Source: Bugula neritina
Lineage: Eukaryota; Bryozoa; Gymnolaemata; Cheilostomatida; Bugulidae
Direction of reading: 5' to 3'
NCBI GenBank assembly: GCA_964035545.1
Contig: OZ037766.1
Span: 786,501 to 850,500 of the forward strand
Length of the DNA stretch: 64,000 nt
How positions within the stretch are numbered: position 1 is the first letter of the stretch; each line of letters starts with the position of its first letter. A program made the translations under genes and the position numbers. Under the pieces are notes generated by a model. That model was not told where the DNA came from. It made no database searches and saw only the letters and a list, made by a program, of their open reading frames with translations. Positions 1 through 13,733 of this stretch are shown one piece after another.

Positions 1-805
1 CGCATATCGCGTATTGTCCTGGGAAGGAAACTGTCTCGGAAAACGCTTGATGAGGCATATATTGAATTCAGTTGCCCACGGCTGGCAGCACGAGTGTACA
101 TGGTGGTCTTTGATCTGCTTTTCATAATTTCATCGTAACTGGTCGAGAGTGCGCTGTGGTGTTCCTCATCCCCGAGGATTCTGACAAGCACTAGCAGTCC
201 CACTCGGTGACCCCTTCGACGACTGGCTAACGTTTTCAACCCAAGCTGGTTTCTGGCATCAGCGACACTTTCACGACCCTATGCCTATGGCTATGACTAT
301 GGTATGTGTATCACTATCAGTATGACTATGAGTATGAGTAGAGGTAAGTGATAGTGATACCGATAGTCATAGTGATACTCATACTGATAATCATAATGAT
401 AGTATCAGTATGACTATCACTATGAGTATGAGTATCAGAATGTGATGCCACAAACTTCAAGATAAATCCATAATCATAATTAATGATTAATCATTAAATT
501 TAATGATCATCAATATGAATATGGAAAATCATTGTGAAATATTAATCTAAGTCATTATAATTCACGATAATAACAACATTATTAAAATATAATGAAGAGC
601 ATAATATTTATACTTAGAATAGTGAAATAAAAATATGTAATTATCAGTTATTCATTATCATTATGATACAAATGACGACTACAAGTTTTGAATGCTTCTA
701 TAAGCAGCTCCGAGTCGCTGGTGAAGAGCGATTTTGGTTCGGGCTGGGGGCTCGAGTTTATAGTTGGGTACATGACTCCAAGCGTCAATTTTGACACTGT
801 GCTTA
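1..805. other. AT-rich flank with simple repeats, no gene seen
   Basis: No exon-like reading frame is supported here. Positions about 275-440 are a degenerate microsatellite of TATGAC/TATGAG/GATAG words on both strands; 470-680 is very AT-rich. A similar degenerate GATACTCATACT repeat lies near the right end of the window (62860-63060), so both edges of the gene cluster are flanked by related simple sequence. Confidence 0.5.
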
Positions 806-1387
806 CTGGGACTGTCAGGGATTCTATAAGCTTCGCCCACCGGTATTCCACCAGTGTGTTTATTATAGATGAGATGTACCTTCTGAGAAAGAGTATGTTG
901 GAGTTATCATAACTTGCTAAAGTATCTCTGTACATCAACTGGATAGACAATATAGTAACAAAAATTTACCACTAAGATGTCAATAGTTAAACACTATTAG
1001 TGGATATTGGCCAATTATTGGCCAGAATTTTGTAAAGTATTATCAGCTGTATGATAGTCTAAGTGGAGATAACCACTAATCAGTTTTGTTGCACTGTATC
1101 ATTTATTCTCTTTTAAATTTATTGTTATTTAATTACTATATTAATGACAGTTACTGTACCTGTCACACCAGTTGACTTTGTTGACATGTATACAGCAGGT
1201 GGTTCTCATGTCTTGATAGTGACAGACAGTGTAAATATCCAACACTTGGTCTGCTAACTATTACCAACTATAGTGTGAGATCTATTAACTGCTATAAAAG
1301 TTTTCGAATGTACATTAAAAGCTAGGAGTTGTCTTCTATATTCACTGTGTCTAAAGTGAGTGCAAGAAGCTGCTGCTCTGAGGAATA

Positions 1388-1571
1388 ATCATGTGACCAC
1401 CCACTAAGTAATCATGTGATCACCCACTAAGTAATCATGTGACCACCCACTGAGTAATCATGTGACCACCCACTAAGTAATAATGTGACCACCCACTAAG
1501 TAATCATGTGACCACCCACTAAGTAATCATGTGACCACCCACTAAGTAATCATGTGACCACCCACTAAGTA
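1388..1571. repeat. 23-bp minisatellite, 8 units (unit A)
   Basis: Eight head-to-tail copies of a 23-bp unit with core ATGTGACCACCCACTAAG, with a few single-base variants. The homologous arrays have 13 units in unit B (34770-35068) and 4 in unit C (43196-43287), so copy number changed after the duplications. Confidence 0.95.
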
Positions 1572-3580
1572 AGTTTGTTTCAAACCCAGTTTCCATGACA
1601 ACTAGTTACAGAGACAGGAAATAACTAAACCTCACTCTGATACTAGTACCACGTGACTCCTTGTTATTGAGCAATGTCTAATAAGTAATATAAATATAAT
1701 AAAGATAATGCATAATATATTCACTCTGGGGTAGCAGCTACTTAACATATTTTAGTGCCAACCCTTTAATGGCTGCTAACACTTTAGAGAAAAACTGGTT
1801 TGTTTTGTGATGAAACATCCCAAACACTTGAGTGCAGATTAAATATTCCAAAAGATTTATTGGTATAATTATAAATATTATAAAGATAATGTTAATTACT
1901 TTAAAGTGACAACTTAACATATTTTAGTGCCAACCTTTTCTGGTTGACAATATTTTAGAGAAAGAAGTTGTTTTGTAGATGAAATATCTCATTACTTGCA
2001 TGTAACTTCAATATCCCAAGACTTTCGTTAGCCTAACTATAAATATAATACAGTTTGACATATTCCAGAGTAGTTTGGTCACTCAAGTATTACTCTATAC
2101 TTAATGATGTCCCACACAGTCCAACTCTTGTGTATAATCATGTACCACTTTAATCTCCCTTCCAGACTAGAGGTTAAAGTCAGCTATCATACCTGCTGCC
2201 TATTATTCTACTCAGCTGCTGGTAGGAAGTGGAATATTCTAACCAATAAGACAGCAGTAAAGTATTTTCTGCCTCGCTCTAAGCTCTAAGCTCATTTATG
2301 TAGTGTTTGTGTCAATCTGGTAAAGCAGTGTCCATATTACCCCATGACTCATACTATCTCATAGTCTTATATTGTGTAATGTAGCATATAAACATGAGTA
2401 GACTCAGACTGTCAACAAACAGATATGAGTGAGAAGTTGTGAGAAGAGATGGGACAGAGGCTACAGGGTCTCAACATGCAGTGAGAATGCTGAAGGGGGA
2501 GACAACATCAACTGTTAGATGGAGTAACATTTGATAGAGTAGTGAGTTAGTTGACACTCTAAGATGTGTACATTAGCTACACCAACATTGATATAGTGGG
2601 GACTTGACTGTGAAATATTACTGAGTGAGTCAATCATAGTGAATAGTCAGAAATAGTTACTGTGACTGTAAGTCAGCTCAAAGACATGGGCAGCGGGTGT
2701 GATGGAAAATTTTTATCTGTAAAACAAAACTGATGGGAAATATTGTTATCTAAAGCTGCATTATGAAGTATTATACAAACACTATTTAGCTGATAAATGT
2801 ACTAGATGAAGGTTAAAGTCCCAAGGTGAAGGGGTGTGTTTTATAAACTGTGTTACTAAGTTTTAGATTAAGTAAATAGGGGAGGAATATTTCTGTGCTG
2901 TTATCAATGTATTGACGTCATGTTTATTACTTGTTAAATATAAATATAATACTTGAGATAAACATTCTCATGTGATATAATGTAGTCTAGAGTTATATTG
3001 ATTATTTCTACAATACTCAGGGTGGGTCACCTGACAGCCCACATGTATCTACACTACAACACATGTAGGTACTTCCCCTCAGTTGAAGATGCAGTATAGA
3101 GATGAGCTGCCTTCATTCTAGTATTATATATATACAGTCAAGTGTCTGTAGTATACCACAGAGATTCTCTCTAAAACTCAGTCTCAGTACCACAGATTCT
3201 TTACATGTCACGACACTCAATCAAACAGTTTATATCTAATACTGCAGAGAACTTGAGATATCATAGAAAATGGACTTCCTGGTTATAATAGATATACCAG
3301 GTGGGATCTTTTGTAAAAGCCTGAAGAGCAATAAGCTTCAGTACAAAATTTCTTCTGTGAATTTCCAGTTTAAAACCTCATTACATCTGAATAGATATCA
3401 TATTTCGGTTCAGTAGGTATAATATTATTTGACAGATGCCTGTTCTTATGGAAATATTTGGTGGGCGTGTCCGTGTCGTAATTGAAATGTGTTGTCACAT
3501 TGATTAATCAACTTAAGCGTGTTTGTTAATGGGGTCGTTTAACTACTTACTGAAGATTAGTTCGCTGTTACTTAGTTTAT
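1572..3580. other. Intergenic, upstream of TRIM copy A
   Basis: AT-rich DNA shared with units B and C. The short frame at 2104-2289 is also present in unit B (35591-35776) but has no recognisable domain or splice context, and in unit C it runs into rearranged sequence. I see no gene here. Confidence 0.5.
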
Positions 3581-3708
3581 CCAATCAAATGTTGTTTTTG
3601 GTTAAAGTTGTCATGTGACTTAGCAGTCGGTTTCAATACTCTTGCACTATCTACACTCGCGCAGAGATCACCTTTCAACCAGCATCTTATATATCAGAGC
3701 CGAAACTA
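3581..3708 (+). promoter_or_regulatory. Putative promoter and non-coding first exon of TRIM copy A
   Basis: A CCAAT-type word lies near 3581. The sequence to 3708 ends at a consensus donor (GTAAGT from 3709), and the next acceptor (TTTTTAG, ending 3968) lies just before the ATG at 3990. This implies an untranslated first exon ending at 3708 and a 260-bp intron. The same exon end and donor occur at 44473/44474 in unit C. The transcription start itself is not visible. Confidence 0.5.
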
Positions 3709-3989
3709 GTAAGTTTGTTAAATATATTTAATTATTGTAAGTTACTTTTATTTTACTAATATTTCAAATAATATCATAATAGACTGCTATTTCCATATTA
3801 TTATGTAGCACGCAGATGCTATTAATATTAAAATACATTATGATTAAAATTGTATTTGATATTTTATAACTTTTGGATTTGTAAAGTGTAATTCTTGAGT
3901 TGAAAAGTAGATAGCCAACAATTTTTAGTAATCAAAATGAATTCTAGTATCCTATATAATATTTTTAGGATTTTGCTCCAACTCAGAAT

Positions 3990-6900
3990 ATGGCAGATTC
4001 TAGAATAATCAAGAAAAGACTCAATGACTCATACAGATGTGGATACTGCAACCAGCATTTCAACAATTTAGGGGATCCCAGAACCCTGCCCTGTCTACAT
4101 GTCTACTGTATGAGGTGTTTGCAGACGGATATTGGCTACAGGAAAGATCACATAAAGTGTGCATATTGTGGGTGAGTTACTGTCAGCCCACAAACAATAT
4201 GACTTACTGTTTATAATTTCCAATATGTAGCACAGTGATCAATTCTCTGAACAAGTGATTAGATTTGTATATTACTAATTGCTGTATTGAACTGCTAGAC
4301 AAACTATGTCAAAATTAAGGTACGCTGAAGCTAAAACAACTTTTTTGTGAGACATTTATTGAATACAACTTCTATTAAATTTTGTTTGCAGTAAGGAATT
4401 CTATGGCATCACTGATCCCACAACTCTACCAGTGGCTAAACTGGGTGATGTTCTAGAATACAAAACTCCTCCCAAACCTGCACCCATTCTCTGTGATGTG
4501 TGTGAGGATGGAACAGAGGCTGTAGTCTTCTGTGTGGAGAGTGAGAAGAAGTTGTGTGAACAGCATCAGCAGGTGAGTTGTGTGTTGACTGTAGCTACTA
4601 GTACAGGACATACTGATGAGTTATACTGTAGAATTCTCTTCTAGTCTCAGGAAAGACAGAGATATGTCATGGCTGTATGTCTGTGTGTCTGTCGGTGTGT
4701 ATAGTACAGCACACAGTCCTCTGTGCTGCTGTTATCACCTTACATTATATACCATCTAGTACTGTCAACCTGACTATCAGTAACTTATATGCAAGCACCA
4801 ACCTACTAGCTGTGATTCATGATTCAACCATGTTTTCTGTTGTCAGAACCATGAAGCACACTTGAAGACTTACATGAACACTACACACCAGTTTGTTCCC
4901 ATTGACCTCTACACAGCATCTCCACAGCGTTACTCCGTTACTAAATGTGAACATCATGAACACCATCAGCTGATAGAGGCGTGTTCTCACTGTCACAAGA
5001 GATTCTGTATTCGGTGTGACTCTAAGAGTGGATGTGGAAAAGTGGCAGGTGATTTCTTTCTTTCTATTCTCTAACTTTGGCTGTTTATAACATCCACCAA
5101 GTTTGAGAAAGCATATCATAGTTTAAATGAAAATAGCATGTGTTCCTGTGTGGCCACATGATAGAACTCAGTCTAAGGTCACCGATACACTGAATGTGTT
5201 GAGGTAAATACTTGAATATTATTTCAGGGAGAAAAGCAGATTCTCACAACGTAACATCGTTGAATGATTTATCCCGTGAGCTGAGAGACAAACTGACTGA
5301 GGAAATGAAGATTCTGTCTGAGAAGATTTCAGAGTTGGATGACATATCAAAGGATGCCTGGAGACAGCTGAGTGAAATAGAAGATGAAGTAAAGAAGATG
5401 TTTGCCAGAGTATATGCTACAGTTAATGCAAAGGTTAGCAGACATGTTTGTAGAGAATATAGATAGCTATTATTTAGAGTAAAACTGTGTGGTCTAATTC
5501 TCTAATGTTATGCTGCAGTACAAAACTTCATATGTACTCAGAAATCGGCAGCCATTAAACCATCACCATTCTGTGTACAAGTAGCAGTAGTCATTCATCA
5601 CGTGACACTCAGTGCAGGTGACCCTGTCAATACAGGTGACTCACTCATCCTTCTGCAACTGTCAATCACTCACACAGGGAGGTTGGCTGTGTGAGTGATT
5701 GACAGGTGTCAGAAGGAGGAGACTAGCAGTCTACTGTGTATAGAGTGTCACATGACTGAGTCACTGTGTGTCTACTCAGTGGGTGGTCTGTCAGCTGTCG
5801 CTCTCATGTCAAGTGTAGAGGTTGTGAGGTGCAGATGTGGTTATAATGTGTTACTATTTATTAGATAGAAGAGATTAGAAAGAGAGGTGAGGAACTGAAG
5901 GATGAATTATCAGAATATCTGAGAAGCAGCACAGAGATGGTGGTTAATTATAGATATGACCTGGCAGTGAAACACAGTGTTGATAAGTTGTCTCTGGTGG
6001 ACAGAGTACAACATGCAGTTGATAAGTTCAATGATGCAGGGATTGTGAGAGACTACAAAGAGATGAGTGAGAAGATGGAAAAGGCTTTAGACATCAGTAT
6101 GGTAGAGAAATGTTCTGTTCCTCGCAAATTCCTGGCATCTGCAAGTATGTAGAATTATTAAACAGAATTCATCTCCACAAATTCAGAATTTATTCACAGC
6201 TTTCCACTTGCAGATTTTGATGAGCTTTTTTCTCAAATAGTTCAGCTTTGGAAGCTGACAAGTAAAAAATTAAGTTCATGCATTTTATGTTGATATTCAT
6301 TAGTGATTAGAATATTAACTTGTGTTATTTCTACTCTCACATTATGAGACATTTCTGCAGTGTTTCAGAGTTTATGATGTATAAGTGAGCTGCTAAACTG
6401 TGTTATGCTGACTACCTGCTGTCAGTATTAACAAAACACTCTCTACCTGTGCAGGTGATGAGATTCTCAAGTTATAGAATTGTTATTTTGTTGTTGCAGA
6501 CAGTGAAGACAGTCTGGGACTGAAGTTGGTGGGAGTTGGTACAGCACCAGCTTCTCTACAGTCTGATGGACTTCCTGTACGTGACTGGTGTGGGAGAGTA
6601 AACATCTCAGCTGATGGACATCTCATGTGTGTGACAGGAAAAGGTGTAGAAGTAATAAATAGACACACTCTGGATACTATCAGCTCAGTGAAGGACACCA
6701 ACACTACAGAGTGGAGGGAGATAATCCAACCTGAAGGGGTGGTGGTTGGCAGCTGTTATAACAGAGAGGAGAAATCAGCTGAAGTCTCACTTCTTGATCC
6801 GAACTCCTTTAAGAAGTCTCGCTCTCTGTACAAACATTCAGTAGATGTACCCACTTACTATAGAATAGCTCAGCACCTCTCTCTAGTGTATATTGTAGAT

Positions 6901-8351
6901 TACAGAGAGAATCAGCTGGTAGTCTATAATCTAGTTGACAATAAAATACAGAAGTTCCCACTTCCTGAGATGAAGTTCCCTCTACCTGTATGCATTCTCC
7001 CAGACTCAACTCTCCTCATAGGAGACCACACTATACATGGTAAAGTGAGAAGATATAAAGTGGAGAACACAACTCTCACTCTGATGTGGGAATTCCCTCA
7101 CATCTCAGGACCAACTGGTATTTCCTTTGATCCAACATCTGAACTGATTCACATCTGTACATGGGAAGGACCTCTCCTCATCCTCTCACTTGAAGGTAAA
7201 TACTCTGTTTATTATAGTAAGTTTAGTTACTCTAATACAGGGCTGTTCAACAGGCGGCCCCTGGGCTGGTTGTGACCCCCAGCCTACATTTATGTGACCC
7301 TCTAAGACACAACACATAACATTGTTTTGCACATGTATATGAATTAAAGTGAAAACATCGCTTTTAAACGGCTTATTTATACACATGCCACAAAACATGC
7401 AGCCCGCAGTAACTATTAGGACTTCATTGTGTAATGAGTCATATAGGAGTTTGGAATAAAGTTAAAGTTTACAATGGCTCCCCCTACTGGAATATTCCAT
7501 TTCAGTGGTCCTCTCTCTGAAATGGTTAGACACCCTTGCTTTATTGCAATTTTGTGATATTTTATTCTAGTAATATCACAGGCTATATCATGATATTGTT
7601 AGTAAGTACTTGGCTCTGAGGCTAATTTATAATAATTAGTATTTAATGGAAGTGTTTTACAGTAATTTTAGAGGTGCTCAGTCTAACAACTGTACAGACT
7701 GCCAGCTACACATGAGTTATGAGTTGTAGTTTGACTTCAGTCTAGTGCTGCTATTGTTTTGGTCATCAGATAATTTAAAGATAAATAATTTGATACTTTT
7801 TGACTGCCATTACTGAGACTATTGTAATTTGATAATGGCTGGTAGAGCAGTGTTTGCTGGTGGGACTCCGGTGGCTGTGGTTGGTTCTTGTCAAGTATTT
7901 AATATGTGATAATGTTGGAGTATATCTTATATTATGTAATTATTTATAATTATATTAGCTGAGCACTAAGTTTGTATGTTGAGTTTCTTCTCTCCATGTT
8001 GTCATTTATTATGAAGTAAAGAGTAGAGCAGCTGAGTGAATTATTCAATACTGACTGGTAGAAGTGCAGCTGCAGGTATATTATTGAACATATTTCAGTT
8101 ACTATATTATACTAGAAAGTAGAAACTGTGTGTAGTTGTGTCAGCTGTTGTGATGTCACTGTAGTCTGTCTGTTTGTCTCAAACCGATACAATCTGGTGT
8201 TATTCTATTTACAGGTGAACTGATGGTAAGAATTCCCAGAGAAAGTCTTGGTGTGAGTGACTTGGTGTGGGACATTGCTGTGTATAACAGAGACAAGGTG
8301 TTTCTAGCATGTAGAGATGATGGACTGAGGAGATACACAATAAAATACTAA
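3990..8351 (+). CDS. TRIM-like protein, RING / 2 B-box / coiled coil / propeller-like C-terminus (copy A)
   Basis: Coding exons 3990-4171, 4392-4572, 4847-5048, 5228-5433, 5865-6144, 6500-7195 and 8215-8351 join in phase through GT-AG introns to 627 aa. Residues 17-60 form a C3HC4 RING (C17, C20, C35, H37, C40, C43, C57, C60), the E3 ubiquitin-ligase module. A first B-box begins with C95/C98 and continues across exon 3 into exon 4; a second spans about 155-180. Residues about 190-350 are charged and helical, as in TRIM coiled coils. Residues about 352-627 are beta-rich with repeated short strands and look like an NHL/WD-type propeller, presumably the ligand or substrate region; that fold is inferred. 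The ATG at 3990 is the first after the acceptor and leads directly into the RING. The gene converges on the kinase gene at 10682-13652. Ubiquitin-ligase activity is a family expectation, not shown here. Confidence 0.88.
5659..5705 (+). other. Perfect 19-bp stem hairpin in TRIM copy A intron
   Basis: Arms 5659-5677 and 5687-5705 are perfect inverted repeats around a 9-nt loop (GGAGGTTGG). Flanking CCTTCTG and CAGAAGG extend the stem imperfectly. It lies between the exons ending 5433 and starting 5865. The same hairpin is present in copy C (54299-54345). It could be a pre-miRNA-like structure or the remnant of a small palindromic transposon. Confidence 0.7.
7238..7538. mobile_element. hAT-like MITE in last intron of TRIM copy A
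   Basis: About 300 bp with hAT-style ends: it begins CAGGGCTGTTCAAC and ends GTTAGACACCCTTG, an imperfect terminal inverted repeat. No coding capacity. It is at the same place in copy C (55891-56194), so it inserted before the duplication. Flanking octamers are only partly similar, so the expected 8-bp target duplication is decayed. Confidence 0.6.
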
Positions 8352-8586
8352 ACTTATCAGCTACAGTTTACTAATAATCAGCTCAGTGAAGTCATCAATA
8401 CACACACATAGTACATGTCAAATATAATATATTGTGTTCTACTCACAGTGTAATAATACTTCAGTATAATATTATATATTCCACAGGACTAACACTGCTT
8501 ATATGTAGTATTTTATGTTGATTAGTAATTATTATGTAACATATTCACTCTGCTATGCTGTCACTACTCTGTAGTCATATTTACTC

Positions 8587-8592
8587 AATAAA
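8587..8592 (+). terminator. Poly(A) signal AATAAA of TRIM copy A
   Basis: AATAAA about 240 bp after the stop codon, followed by GTTTGTTTGTTT. It is conserved at 36798-36803 (unit B, where the gene is deleted) and 57247-57252 (unit C). Confidence 0.7.
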
Positions 8593-8599
8593 GTTTGTT

Positions 8600-10681
8600 T
8601 GTTTCTGACTGGTTTATGACTCATCTACCTACTTGGTTAAATTAATTTAAATATTTCTCTCTACAACAGTAGCTCTTTTATTTGAGAGGTAAATAATGAG
8701 TGTGTTTCAGCTCAACATGAGTCTAGTTACTTCCTTATCAAGTAGTAGCTGTATATAACTTGTGAGTTTAAATGGCTGGTACAGAGTAGAACAAACATTC
8801 CTGCAGATATCATGTGTTTTATAAGTATTGTATATAAAAATAGTTACTGTAATAAATTGTAGAACTGCGGCTATTCTTAGCAAGTTTTTTCTTCAATAGT
8901 TTAATAATAGCCTCAGAAACTATATTATGTAGTTTGTGTGTGAATAAGTCCCAGTATGTGGGAATTGCTGTTTGATGGTAAAAGACAACTCCAATCTCAC
9001 CAATTGGCCATGTTTAGGGAATACCACACTTTGACGTAACATAAAATGTCAGCCATATTTTTACGAGTGTTCGAGTTTCTTGTACGGCGTTGTGGTATGT
9101 TAGGATCTAGCACTGTTTGTTTCAAAAAAGTTGTGGCCGGCTCCTATTTGACAAGCAGACATTCCCCTCACTTCATTGGATATAAATGAAGTGTCATAGA
9201 TCGTACCTAGTAGCACACTTTGAGAACTTCAGTCGGACATATTAAAAATGGCTGACATTTTACGTTACGGCCTACGGTGTGGCAGAGTGTGTCTGGGGGA
9301 TAGTCTAACTGCCACACTGAACTCAGTACCAATGTAAGACAACTCCAGTAATTTAATTTAAATTCATCTTGATTTTGTATTTATATCATATATAAGCAAC
9401 CCGAGTGCAGTAGTCTGGGATATTGTGTTTGAAGTTGGGGGTTTAAGTTTCCAGTCTAATCCCTTAACTCTACACTTGAGAACCACAAACTTGCTGCACT
9501 TGATCACCCCCAACTTGGAGCTGCTTATAGAAAGATTATTTTTTTGTATATGCACCATGCAGTGTGTGCTCTGCAATGCTTCACAACTAATAATATATTA
9601 TTGTCCAAGTCTGTCACGTGACTTGCATTATGGTTGTAGGATTGCATTGCTAAACTTGGTGTACATGTTCCTCCCCTGTAAGTTCCTCTAACTAAGAACC
9701 AACCAATCAGCCAATTATGTACTTCCATTAGCTGATTACATAAACCAAACTAGTATTACTATCTGTTAGTTGAGCAACAAGTGAAATTGCTGTATTGTTG
9801 CTAGAATTGTGAAGGAGTTAAGTTGAGTAACTTCCTGTGCCATCATAAGGTTACAAATAGCTGTCATGGAGGTTCAACTAAATACTGGTTGTTATTTCAC
9901 TGTGGAGAACAGAATAGCTTCCAGTTTTTCTGGTCAGGAAAAGCACTACACAAGTGGCTTACAAATCATTTTATTTTATTATGCAAATAACCAGTGTAAC
10001 CTCAACTTGACTTTACTAACTCCTCTGTGTGCCCTTCCTCTACTCTGTATATAATTCACTACTATCTATCTTTATATTTGAAAACTGAAGATCATGTCTA
10101 GCCATCACCAGCAATAGTTCTTCATTTCATTCCCATTCAAAAGGTAGAACATGAGATGCATTAAGAACATTGTATCAAATACCAATATTGTGAATAACTA
10201 AATTAGTGCATTTTTAATAAAATTAAAAGCATCAAATACAAATAACCAATTGTAGCATATTATTGCATAGAAATATGATACCAAAACTTGCATAAAATAT
10301 TTTACATATAAATACCTAAAACATTGTTTATAGCTCAACATGAAATAGAAATAATAAAAATATATATTCTATAGCCAATATAAATGTTACCAGATATACT
10401 GGTCACTAGATATGTACTATTAACTATATACCAACATGGATACTGTTTCAATATATTTACCTGCTAAAAGTACAGGTGAATAATATGACATAAGAATATT
10501 ATACATTTCAGATCTTGATATACTCACTATGCTAATTGTAAATAGAGAGAATATTTAATGATTACTCCACAATGTAAACATTCTAAGCTGAGAACTACAT
10601 CCACAATGTCACATACTGATAATTTATTTCTCTAGCAATGTCAGTGTTTCCATAGCAACAATATTTCAAACAAAGTAGACT
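8600..10681. other. Convergent intergenic region between TRIM and kinase, unit A
   Basis: AT-rich sequence shared by all three units. Apart from the MITE at 9024-9282 I see no supported feature; the short frames at 9364-9728 and 9866-10054 have no domains, lack splice support and are not preserved across the units. Confidence 0.5.
9024..9282. mobile_element. MITE-like element with about 35-bp inverted ends (unit A)
   Basis: The left end, starting CCACACTTTGACGTAAC and reaching ATGTCAGCCAT, is mirrored at the right by ATGGCTGACATTTTACG and an end at GGTGTGG. About 260 bp, non-coding. Orthologous copies lie at 37235-37493 and 57688-57946, so it predates the segmental duplications. Family not assigned. 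Confidence 0.55.
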
Positions 10682-11524
10682 TCAGTTCCTGTTGTTTCGT
10701 CTACGAGCAAGAAGGGGGTTCTCTGAAAGCCCGATATTCTTGAGATGTACTTGGTCCTCATCTATTCTCCTCTCTGCCAATGCTCTGTCCATCTCATCCT
10801 ATCAAACAGAGTATTATCAGAGCGTATATATCAGAGTAGTATAATATGTAGTGTATATATAGTATATATTATACAGACAGACATACAGACAGACACTAAC
10901 CTGAACTTCCATCCAGTGATCATTCTCTTCTCTGAGGATATCCTGAGTAGCCAGAGGTGTCTGGGGGACAGCCAGGTTATTCTGTATAACACACAGTCAC
11001 AACTGTGAGTTTGTGCACACATTATTATTATCATTATTATAATATAATACAAATATATTAATAATATACACCATAAAAATTAAAACAAATTTTAAATTAT
11101 ATATTTTACAAAAATTAAATTAAATTTCAAATAAAAAAATTTTTGATTTATAAAACAGCCAGAGAATATAGCTACAGATCTATCCCCTAGAACACTGTAA
11201 CTAAGCAATCAGCGTGTACCCTCTGGTCCCTCAGTCCCGTAGTGGGATAGTTCTAGGGCTAAACCCGAGCTCCAACAACCCTTATAACAAGTTACATTAA
11301 AGTAACACTGATGTCTAGAGAACTTACAGCTATCCAAGGATGTCTAACCACTTGCTGTATGGTCAACCTCTTATCAGGGTCTGTGTTCAACAGACTCTTT
11401 ATTAAGGATTTGGCTGTAAGAGAATCATAACAATTCTATAGCTGATGAGTGTATTACATTTCAAATACTACCTTCAGATAACAAGCACACACTCAAAGTA
11501 ACACTCAATAATCATACTCAGTCA

Positions 11525-12068
<544 letters not shown>

Positions 12069-12188
12069 TGACAGTTTTGTGTGAATAGTTCTCCACTGTA
12101 GCATAAATTGACATGACTTGAAGGTCCAGTGCTTCAGCAGATAGAGTCTTGACTAGTACTAACTACATGTGTATAGCCCTATTCCCTA

Positions 12189-12320
<132 letters not shown>

Positions 12321-12369
12321 CTACAAGACACACAGAAGAAATTAATTATCATGTATACGAGTAAATAGA

Positions 12370-12706
12370 ATGAGTGAGTGAGAGAGTTAGTGATAGAGTT
12401 AGTACTAGAGTTAGTGATAGAGTGAGTACTAGAGTTAGTACTAGAATTAGTTATAGAGTTAGTGATATAGTTAGTACTAGAGTGAGTGAGAGAGAGTTAG
12501 TACTAGAGTTAATGATAGAGTTAGTACTAAAGTTAGTACTAGAGTTAGTGAATAGAGTTAGTACTAGAGTTAGTGAATAGAATTAGTGAATAGAGTGAGT
12601 GATAGAGTTAGTGATAGAGTGAGTGATAGAGTTAGTGATAAAGTTAGTGAGAGAGTTAGTGATAGAGTTAGTACTAGAGTGAGTGATAGAGTTAGTACTA
12701 GGGAGA
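12370..12706. repeat. 12-bp-type tandem repeat in kinase intron, copy A
   Basis: Variants of AGTTAGTGATAG and AGTTAGTACTAG repeat for about 335 bp immediately next to the HRD exon on the intron side. Copy C has only a short stub (60823-60860). Frames reading through it are low-complexity artefacts. Confidence 0.9.
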
Positions 12707-13733
12707 GAAGTATGACCTTCAAGTCTCTGTGAGCAATGTCTAGATGATGTAGAAATGCTATGGCCTCCACAATGTCCCTCATAATAGCAGCTGCTTCTAC
12801 AACACAAAACATGTGTTATACATGACTAGAAGATACAGTGTATTCTAATGAATACTACTAAATACTAAATAGAATGAGTAAATACAGTGAGTTTTGTGAG
12901 AACAAAGAGAAGATAATCTCACCTCTCTCAGTAAAGGCATTGTCTGCTCTTGCTTGAATAGAAGTGAACAACTCCCCACCTTCCATGCTGGAAATACAAA
13001 GTAAAACTACACATAGCATTACATCACCCCATCTGTTACCATAGTTACCACATCTGTTACCATAGATACCACATCTGTTACCATAGTTACAATACTTATA
13101 TGTAGCAGCATTACAAGAAACTAAAGTTAACGAATCCTTGACATTTCATTTATGCAGTATAGAAATATTTATATATTTCTAAACTATCATCTTCAATCTC
13201 TTTGGAGTTGTAGGCTCAAACAATGTTGTCTTGTAATAAACTTTATGCAAACATGTCTTGAATTAATTTGGGATTTCTGATCGCTTGCTAATGACGTTAC
13301 AAGTCAGCTTCAAAGCCTGTGGTATTATAAAACTAATAGTAATTACTGCTGACTTTCATTGCATGTTATTCTTAGCTGCTGCAACACACAGCTTAATCAC
13401 TGAATTGGCTTGAAAGTTCAAAGTTCACACGTTCTTCAAATAGAGACATATTATCAGTAGAAATCATTTCATTGACCAATAAAAACAAGAAACTGAGTAA
13501 ACATCAGCCTACCATTCCATGACAACGAGCAGACACCTGTTACCACCGTATACATTCTCGTACACGTCTATTATAGACACAATATGTCTGCAGGAAGACG
13601 CCCTCCAGTGTAGCTGTATTTCTCTCCGTGCTTTCGGAACATCTCTAAGAACCTACAAATTCATGTCTTATTATACCTCAACAATAACACTGAGTTAGTA
13701 TAGGAAAAGACTAATGCTGTCTATATTGTGATG

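Noticed and set aside
1388-1571. CRISPR-like regular repeats
   Set aside because: Units are directly adjacent with no unique spacers, in a eukaryotic context; these are minisatellites. The same holds for 13734-14414 and 34770-35068.
2104-2289. Conserved small ORF in units A and B
   Set aside because: Similarity follows the whole duplicated DNA, not the frame, and unit C is rearranged across it.
12374-12812. Ser/Thr/Val-rich frames such as VSTRVSDRVS
   Set aside because: Pure translation of the 12-bp tandem repeat; the real exon inside is only 12717-12796.
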